Assembly (NCBI GenBank): GCA_010094045.1
Contig: ML986633.1
Coordinates: forward strand, 124,722-188,721
Reading direction: 5' to 3'
Source: Lojkania enalia
Taxonomy: Eukaryota; Ascomycota; Dothideomycetes; Pleosporales
DNA length: 64,000 bases
How positions within the stretch are numbered: position 1 is the first letter of the stretch; each line of letters starts with the position of its first letter. Under the pieces are notes generated by a model, which was given only the letters and a program-made list of their open reading frames with translations, had not been told where the DNA came from and searched no databases. Positions 56,039 through 64,000 of the stretch are shown here, in pieces. The position numbers and the translations under genes were made by a program.

Positions 56039-57971
56039 ATGCTCGAGCTACAGCTACCGCAGCCAATGCCTCACGCCATCCCGCGGGATACTCCCCTCTA
56101 CTCCCCCCATCCCATCTCCAAGCACGACTCGACCCGCCAGATGCAGCTTCCGGTTCCGAGAATTGCAGGCCATGAGCTGGGCTCCTTGAGGAATGCACCC
56201 CGACCGCCGCTTACCCCTCCATCCGATCCGGGCTCAGCTGTGAGAGTAGTGTCTCTGCCGTCCAGCCAGGGCGCTGGACATGGATATGGCTATCAATTAC
56301 CTGCCATTGGCAATTCGAGATCGATCACGACGCAGCAGCCGAGCCCCACTCCCCCGAGACCACAGAACACGCAGGACATGAGCCACCAGCAGCAGCAGCA
56401 GCAGCGGAGGAAGCCGGCCATCTCGCCCAATCTGCGAATACCTTCCTCCATCAGCACACCTCAGGAAGGCCTTCCTCAATTAGCAGCAGAGGTGAGTCAA
56501 TAACGGATTAAATGCCATTGTGTTTCGGGCTGACGGTTTGCAGATTACCTGTCTCTTCTGGTTCGAGAATTCGTCAACCCTAAAGCAAGTGCTGGATGCA
56601 AACTCGCCACGCCTCCCCGTCCAGCCACTGGTCCCAGATGCCATCCCAACGACCGGGTTCAGGAAGTGGGTAGCAACCATCCTGACCACGACGCAGGTCG
56701 CCCAGAATGTGATCCTCCTAGCCTTGCTGTTCATATACAGGTTGAAGCAAATCAACCCCAGCGTGAAGGGAAAGCCTGGAAGCGAGTACCGACTTCTAAC
56801 CGTGGCCTTGATGCTAGGCAACAAGTTTCTAGACGATAATACATACACGAACAAGACATGGGCTGAAGTGTCGGGTATCTCGGTACAAGAGGTGCACATC
56901 ATGGAGGTTGAGTTTCTCAGCAACATGCGGTACAGCCTCTTCACCTCCAAGAAGAAATGGGAGGACTGGCACATAACACTTGGCAAGTTCGGGACTTTTT
57001 TTGATCGAGCCTCGAAGATTCCTGCTTCGGGTACTATCAGCCCTGTCGGGCCATCTGCCTCGTCTCTGCAGGTTCCTCAAGCCTTCGTGCCTTCACCGCC
57101 GTCGGTTCCTCAACAAGCGCCTCAACAGAACCACCCGCCATCAACCATGTCGTATTCGCCGAGCCGCCTTCAGTTTTCTCACACTCCTCTACTTCAGCCT
57201 CAGGCTACCTCAACGGCCGTCTCTCCGATCGGCGCCCTCCCAGAGCTTGGTCCTCTTACACAGCGCAAACGAAGTGCCGACCACACAACGGAGCCGGCTC
57301 CGAAGAGACAGGCTCACGGGTTCGCCCCAGGACCGTACAGCAACGCCCCTTTGATTCCCACCTTACAGGCGCCTGTGAGCAAGTCTTTCGACCCACTTCC
57401 TTCTGCGAACCGCCTTCCGCCTCTACCAAGCCTTTCCATTCCGAACCCACAAAACCCCCCGCCGGTGCAAGTCCACAGTTGGAACGAGCTCCCTCTTCCA
57501 AACCCTGGAAGCCGGTCAATGGCCATGGTTTATCCTCCCCCAGTTCAGTGGAAACAGCCGCTTAGCACACCAACGTCCACGTCAACGCCAGGTTTCCCGA
57601 CAGCGATGACCCCGACAACCGGTGAGAGGTCTCGCCAGATCAGCCCATATCCACCCTCCGCTGGGTCTTCACCGATTAGTGCTACATTCGCATCTAGTCA
57701 GAGGCAGCTCTCGCCATCCTTCTTCCTCAGCCAGCGACAATCTCCATATCGACCGGTTCGTGGCGTACACACCCTCCTCGTTCCTCCTCCGTCGGCATCT
57801 ATGCATAGCCCGGCTCATAGCATCAAGTACGAGCAAATGCAATACCAACCATTGGGAAGGCCTATGACAGAACGTCGAGCTGGTCCTTTACCGTACTTCG
57901 ATCAGTCTACCTGGCCTGAGACGAGCCACATGAATCAGCTTCCCATCCCAGCGCAGCCAATCTTCCGTTAG
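56039..57971 (+). CDS. Pho80/Clg1-type cyclin (Pho85-like CDK partner)
   Basis: 626-residue cyclin in two exons, 56039-56491 and 56544-57971, with a 52-bp intron that keeps frame. The N-terminus (about 1-150) is disordered, rich in Pro and Gln, with a QQQQQQ run encoded by cag triplets. The cyclin box of PF08613 type follows at about residues 200-300: QVAQNVILLALLFIYRLK, YRLLTVALMLGNKFLDDNTY, TWAEVSGISVQEVHIMEVEF, then MRYSLFTSKKKWEDW. The rest (about 305-626) is a Pro/Ser-rich disordered tail with many SP/TP sites, fitting CDK regulation. The architecture resembles yeast Clg1, a partner of the Pho85 kinase; orthology was not tested. The start was chosen as the first ATG in the frame that is open into the conserved part. 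Confidence 0.9.
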
Positions 57972-60377
57972 GCACCGTTGATTATTGGCTCACAGCATTA
58001 CACGGGAGGAAATTGCCACAAAGAGAACACTCTAATTACGAGTCCCCATTTTAGGCGTCACTACGGGGTCTTAATTCCATGTACAAATATTTCTCTGATC
58101 ACTAGGCCTCCATGACCACGTTAACCGCATATTCCTTTCTATTTGATTTTTTTTTTTTTTTTCACTTTTCACGGCGAGTTTAGAGTCGCCCATGGACATA
58201 GCATCATCCTCGAGCATTAATGGCGTTAATTATATTTTCCTCATTTGGACGGCCTTGGTAGTAGTCTAGCTATGCATGAGGTCTTGATGTAAGCCCCCTG
58301 GCTCAGTGGGTAATTGTGTCTGATGATTCTGAAACAATGGCTTTCGGAATCGACGGTTTCGGGCAAAAGATGGGCCAGAAATATAGGTGCTTTTTTTCTT
58401 CGGTAGCCCCTATGTAGTAGTAGTAAAGCAGGATGAATATAAGATGGATAGTGAGCAAGGTAAAGATGTTTTATTTTGGAATGAGTTGTGTGGGTGCGTG
58501 TATGATGATTGTTTTAAGCTGTGATTGGTTGGGAGGGGACTGTATCTGTCCGATTAAGGTAGAATGATTATACGACTAGAAGAAGTAGATGGGCGGTGTA
58601 TTCGCCGCCAACGAGTGCTCGATTATGTAGGCCAACTTGCTTGAGGTGTTTTGCTCTGGTAAGGATCGATCTATATTGTAGGCGAGAATTAGACTATGTT
58701 GTGCAAGGAATATAGAGATGGATCATGATTTCTGGGATTGATGATTAAGGCATGTACCCTGTGACGCATGATTGTAGTAAGAGCAAGTTTGATGACATGT
58801 AGGATTTCGGGATGTGGTGGTGGGTGGTGGGAGTTCTGGCTGAGAAGATGGTATTTTTAAAAAGCGTTAGATTGTTCTATTAAGCTTTCATATTAGTCTA
58901 GAACTAATATTACGACTTTTCCGAGGAATCATTTGCGAGAGAGCGGATTCGAGATACTTTACCATCAGCACTACCGTTCAAGTTTTAAACCTCTATGAAA
59001 AATATTAGACCGTTCAATGACATTTTCGTCCGACCGGAAAGGAGAGGTCATCTAGATCAAAGATTGTCCGACGATACTTAAAATCTATCCCAACACGAAA
59101 ACTAGTTCTGATTTTGAAAACAGTCAATATCAATATATTCTAGTCATCCACTTCTGTTCATTTAACTATACATATTCTCAGGTATACCTACAACACCTAT
59201 GCCATCGAGCGACCTCTAGCTAAAACTCGAATCCGTTAACCGTCATACTCCTTAATATCCTCTATTATATTTACAAAGTTAGTCCTGCCGCCCAGTAAAA
59301 TGACCTTTGCTACCCCAATCCTCCTAATCATGGTAAAAGAACATGGTCAATAGTTCGCTTCCGAGCGTCATTTTCAACTCCACAATCCGCCTAAGCATCT
59401 CCGTGAGATCCATCATCGCACATCATCGCATATCAGCGCACAATCCCTGCTTGGAACAACCTTAGAGAAAGCCTTCATCCAGTTTCCAGTCGTCTTATCC
59501 AAGTGCTGATAGTCTTCCAACAAATTCATCTTGCTGTAGCGGTACAGACCGACCTAGCAATAGAAGGCATGTTCAACTAAAATCGAAAAAACTCAAGATA
59601 GCAGTTTTTTATTCCGCTTTTTAATATATGTCATGTAAAGAAAGGCTTCTACTACGAGGGGTAGTGATCAAATAGACTCTGCCGCTTGATATCGCTATCT
59701 TCTGCGTGGACAAATTTCTCCAGTGCAGCAGAGTTGAGCTAGGCAAGTTGAAGCCTACATGAGACAAGAGGAGAGCCAAGTTCTTGGGATAGAGACTAAT
59801 AGCGTCTATGGACGGCTTGGATATCATTCGGGTGGTTGGTTAAATTTATCGTCATGCGGGTTTCATTTGAAAAGTCTCATGAGTATCCTATGGCGGATAA
59901 AATTAAACGAGGAAATCAGGTGGATCTAGGGCGCACTGATAAATGTAGTTAGCTGGGTCAGCCGTAAAAATACGTAGACACATCTGTGAGCTGCGGCGAG
60001 GGCCTCGTGGGACAACCTCGTAGTTTGTAACACCTTACGACTTGCAGAACCATGAGCCACAGTAGTTTTATTGCACTTGGAACAGACCTCAAAGAAAGCC
60101 TTCATTGGAACTCGTGTTTGTGCAACCTAACGCTTTTATTGTTTGATCTCGTGCTTTCCTCTCATACATAAGGACTACATGAGCCCTTCCCATTGTCGTC
60201 GAGTGCTAAGAATAAGGCGTCATAAAGATTCAGCTTAGTGCAACATTTCGAATGTATACCATAACTATTCCTTACAAAGGTTTACATTTCTGTACCTTTT
60301 GTAAAGCTCCCCCTATTTCCAATTGAAACAAATCACAACCAAGTTATCTTTATCAAACTGAGCGATTTCAGCCGACA
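57972..60377. other. 2.4-kb intergenic region
   Basis: Cyclin 3' flank, including a T run near 58,148. Two imperfect copies of cttggaacaaccttagagaa-like sequence lie near 59,453 and 60,077. A minus-strand readable piece near 59,450-59,560 (YRYSKMNLLEDYQHLDKTTG) suggests a small coding relic I cannot name. No complete gene. Confidence 0.4.
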
Positions 60378-62635
60378 ATGTCAAGCTCAGAATTCAGGTC
60401 ATTTACATATGCTAGATCGTTTCCATCTATTAAGGCTACAATGCTCCCCCCCGTTCTACTACTTTTACCCATCTTGGAACTTTGCTTTGATTTATCTTGT
60501 CTAGCAGCGGAAACGGTCACAGTCACGGTCACGGAAACGGTCTTTACCAGTCCACCCGGCGATTATCCGAACCACGCTGCTCCAGCATTCTCATACGATG
60601 GACATATCTCGGAAAGCCCCAAGGACGGCGTTGTATTTTGTCTCTGCTGCGACACTACTCCATTTACTACAACGCCGACTATTCCAAGCCCATCGAATAG
60701 CAACTAGAATTCACATAGCACGAACTATCTTGGTTACCATTATGTTATAACCAAAATAACGCGGATAGTCGCATTTAAGTGATCATACGCGGTTGGCCAC
60801 TCTACTTCGATTTCTACATCAACAGCTCCCATTCCTACGAATACAACGAAACTTCAGCCGCCTACGAATAACACGAATACTTGTGATGGGTCATCAGACG
60901 TGTCGCCAGTAACGCTTGTCGGGGTATCAGAAGCTTTTTTCAATCCTATCAACAGTCCCTTCTCTACTTGTTTCGACTGTGATATCCTAGACAGCAACAA
61001 TTACACCGTATACGCAGACTATGAGCCAGTCCTCGATACCACCGCCAATTCCGACAGTATCTTGTTTTCCGGGAGGCCAGAAGGCTATACACAACTCAGC
61101 ATATTGGCGGTAGGACGATCTGGCATTCCGATAGTGCATTCGTACGAGCTTCTTTTCGGATCAGCAGATCTGCCTGTGCAGGTATTGCTACCAAACGGGC
61201 AACCGGCCGCTGGTGCCATCGTCCAAGCAAACGCTAACAATTATCCTGGCGTTGGCGAAAAGCTCATCAGCGATGCGGAGGGTAGGGCTGTGTTTGAGAA
61301 TGTCCCCACCATGACGATTGGGCTTTCTGGAAGAATGCAAATAATCAGATTAGCGTTGATGGGATTGCTGGAGCCATTGTGGCTATAGTTACTCTGTAGT
61401 TACTTGCGTTGGATTAGCCGGCCAGCGATGACGGACTGGATTAGTGGTGAGGTCCTGAATATGACTGTGAAACTTCATCACGATGATTAGCGAGTGTGGG
61501 AACGGGGTAACGCTTCCTTAATGTCATGTACGTAGGGCTTTCTGACGGTTCAAGAAGCTCACAGGTCTTTCTATATAAAGGAAAACACGACTTCGGTTTA
61601 CATCGAGTATATGTTCTAGACGGAGGAGATGCAGGGTGGCTGGTTAGCTTGTAATATAGTAACTATTTCAGCGTTATAATTTAGTCGGATTCCAGAAGCC
61701 TGGTCACCGAATTCCATGGCATGAACGAACTCGGTCTCGCGGATTTTGATGGTGTGGGCGCGACGAAATGGTACATATTAAGCCTCGACGTGCTGTAGAA
61801 CGCCAAGATCGTCGAGTTCAACATCGCCGTCTCCAAAATAGTAAATAGTTTGCTAGACTCACTGATTCGAGTCCGCAAGGTTGGCGAGAATACCGAGGAC
61901 GTGTGCCGACTGCGAAGAAAGACCAAACACTGCCATGTGCTAAGATTCCTGCAAGAACCTGATTCTGAACAGCTGCGGCTTCTATCGCTCCTGTGTAGAA
62001 GCTACAGTGGGATGTGGAAGCCGGGGATATGCCCTGCAACACGGCGAGAAGATGTGCACCAAGTATATGAACACCGGGAACAGGCTTAGTGCTGCTGGCC
62101 AGATCTGGGTCACTGCTGCAGAGGAATTTATGTAGAATGCTCTCATGCCGTTATTAAACTGCAAGGGTTTCTGTGATCTCATCAAAGTTGGAGGTTAGAG
62201 TAGTCTTGCTTCTTGCTACACCTCGAGCGGATACTGTGCCCTAGAAGCAATGGACTTCGCGAAGATAGTGGCGATGTTGAAGGAAATAAGGTCCATCAAC
62301 TCACTCATTCAAGAATCCGTCAGCAATCTGGATGTGCGGAGAAGATAGTTGGCACGATTAACACAGGGGTCTCTAGCAAGCTTTCAGACGCAGCGGAAGG
62401 CATCAATACAGAATCGAACCTCGCGGACGCGAAAACTCTGACCGTTGCAAAACTCTTTCGTCTCGGCGGCTTGAAAGAAGGGGATATGGGCACGGCACAA
62501 GCCGTTGTTGATTACATCAAAACTATCCACGACGCGGCAATAACCTACAGGCAGACCACCAGCACAGATTCCAAAACCGCAAACCAGCTGGCAATGGAAT
62601 GGCTGCAGCATAAAGACTACAATGGTGCGACATAG
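60378..62635 (+). pseudogene. decayed gene for a large secreted fungal protein with a TVTVTVTET motif
   Basis: From the ATG at 60,378 one frame runs to 61,388, broken only by TAG at 60,705 and TGA at 60,780. It has a signal-like hydrophobic start, then ETVTVTVTETVF, a Thr/Pro stretch, a Cys pair in TCFDCDILDSNNY, and VQVLLPNGQPAAGAIVQANA, which resembles a carboxypeptidase-regulatory-like beta-sandwich. Near 61,335 the frame shifts (NNQISVDGIAG continues in another frame). Further readable pieces occur in changing frames at 61,740-62,090, and at 62,342-62,635 with TINTGVSSKLSDAAEGINTE, then AKTLTVAKLFRLGGLKEGDM. From memory this resembles very large secreted proteins of unknown role in Pezizomycotina. 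Stops are of C-to-T type. Confidence 0.6.
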
Positions 62636-64000
62636 TGGTTTTTCCTAAATAGACTCGATGCTAATTGGGTCGTATTTGCAAGAGAGTATGGCATGCCCTA
62701 CTAGAGAGCTATCCGGATCCGGACAGGCCCGTCGAGAAGGTGGGGAGTTCTCTCACCTGGGTGCGAATATGAACAGTGGGTTTCTCGAAAAGGAAATGCT
62801 GGGCGGAAAGCAGACGGCAGATATCACGGGCTGGTAAGGTGATCTGGTTCAGTTGTATGGCAAGTGATAGAAGAGTAGTCCAATAGTATCGGGGAGGGCG
62901 TTTGTGCTCAGCACAACGGCGGCCCTCGGTGTGCAGAACACAGGGTTCAAGGTTGAGCATCTGAGACAGGATATTGATGGGTATCTTGTGGTGAGAGTGG
63001 AATCTTGTCTCAGGGAGGTATATGAGGAATTAAATTGCCTTGATTGAGGATAGCCAGTAGGCCATATTTATAAACACAGAAAAAGGATATATCAGCTGAT
63101 AACCGGCGTGCCTTTATATTGTGCGACGGTATCCGATGCAACCCGCAACCGGATAACTTGCTGCTGTACAGTAGTAGGAAATCGTACGGCAGACTTGCCA
63201 AAATCCTCATTACATATCTAATAACCCAAAAGCTGCTGGCTAGCCCGGGGAGGATTGATTGTGGATAAGTTCAAGCGCGTTTTACTCGAAGGAGGGTATC
63301 AAACTAGGCAAAAAGATTTCTTTGCAAAGTGTTTTGGGGCCACGGCGGCCGGAGCCTCAGATCTTGCTTGCAAGTATTTTCCGACTATTATACCGAGTCC
63401 GGTTTTTCTTTTCAGTGTCCCTTTCCTACTAAGGGAGGGGGTGGTTATGGGACTTGATTTGCAGGACTCTGACCTTTTGAATGAGCTCTGCGATGGATTT
63501 GGTGAGAGATTGTCAATTATTGCTAGTAATGGTAATTAGAGAATAAGTTTTTCAGGATTAAATGTTATCGGAAAGCCAGGAAAGAGTTCGTCGCTGCTGG
63601 GACCAATGCCGACATTTCACTGATCAATTGCTTGAGCTTTCACTAAGCAATCAGATGAACCAAATGCTAAGAGTTCATGACATGAACATAACCTCTCCTT
63701 ATCTCCACTCCGGGTTCTACGTCTGATTGGTCGTTTAACTAAACATAAGCTTCTTCACCATTAAATCGATCCACCTCATCAGGAATCGTCTGCAATCGCA
63801 GGTGGACTTGTCAAAATTGAAATACGCTGACTTTCTCAAATTTCTGGTCCTCGAATTTGAAGAGAACTACACAATTGAGTGTGGAGAACTTCCAATCTGA
63901 ACATGGGAAGACGGAAATTCTATTCTTAAGTGAGAACATTGTTCTTACTAAGGAGTCGTCTGCGAAGAATAATCAGTTCGTTCACGAAAAGGAGCAGGCC
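62636..64000. other. window end, no gene assigned
   Basis: A 94-codon frame at 63,255-63,539 and a minus-strand 83-codon frame at 62,709-62,960 have no recognised motif. A readable plus-strand piece near 62,890-63,030 (TTAALGVQNTGFKVEHLRQD) may belong to another relic. A gene crossing the right edge cannot be excluded. Confidence 0.35.

Noticed and set aside
54955..56189. Long frames with poly-Ala, poly-His and poly-Leu tracts
   Set aside because: Produced by microsatellites in several frames at once; no conserved sequence.
58289..58375. tRNA-like stretch with a good A box (tggctcagtggg)
   Set aside because: The B box is poor, the acceptor ends do not pair over seven bases and no anticodon stem forms. 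Treated as chance or a remote tRNA-derived trace.

Overview
This window is nuclear DNA of a filamentous ascomycete (Pezizomycotina, plausibly Leotiomycetes, though the class is an inference). The evidence is short GT..AG introns of about 47-84 bp with CTAAC-like branch points, recognisable fungal orthologues (Atg22, Cyp8/PPIL2, mitochondrial uL15, an Egh16-type secreted protein), and retroelements degraded by C-to-T changes in TpA-rich context, the signature of repeat-induced point mutation (RIP).

Region 1 (1-12,060) is an AT/TpA-rich isochore of dead transposons: the 3' half of a Ty3/gypsy chromovirus, then a structurally complete 5.65-kb Ty1/copia element (4104-9757) with two 204-bp LTRs, a 5-bp target duplication, an initiator-Met half-tRNA primer site and a polypurine tract. 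Its open reading frame is destroyed by TAG/TAA stops. Further unassigned RIP-degraded DNA follows up to a sharp compositional boundary near 12.06 kb.

Region 2 (12.98-21.8 kb) holds three intact genes. They are a secreted Egh16-like (appressorium/virulence-associated family) protein with an unusual multi-exon Ala/Pro and acidic-KR tail, an OPT oligopeptide transporter with five exons, and a secreted or vesicular amidase. Transporter and amidase lie in tandem and would fit nitrogen/peptide scavenging (inference). Region 3 (about 22.2-25.8 kb) is gene-free and carries a badly decayed satellite-like array built around a TTTTAGAC...CAGACA..CTTCTCCACAT motif.

Region 4 (26.1-39.5 kb) is a conserved block: U-box cyclophilin Cyp8 (-), a Cys-rich GPI-anchored protein (-), a zinc alcohol dehydrogenase (-), a GHSMGG serine hydrolase (+) and Atg22 (-). 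HET-domain relics sit on both sides of Atg22: a C-terminal fragment near 35.8-36.0 kb (-) and a larger RIP-stopped copy at 40.5-41.5 kb (+). The latter is followed by a relic of another fungal protein at 42.3-42.8 kb.

Region 5 (44.6-58 kb) holds mitochondrial ribosomal protein uL15m (MRPL10) with an unusually long intron. A 10-kb gene-free stretch follows, with a 95-N assembly gap and many microsatellites, leading to a Pho80/Clg1-type cyclin. Region 6 (60.4-62.6 kb) is a decayed gene for a large secreted protein; the last 1.4 kb has nothing I can assign. No tRNA, rRNA or CRISPR was found. Exon coordinates were derived by hand from splice consensus, frame continuity and family conservation; no alignments were run.
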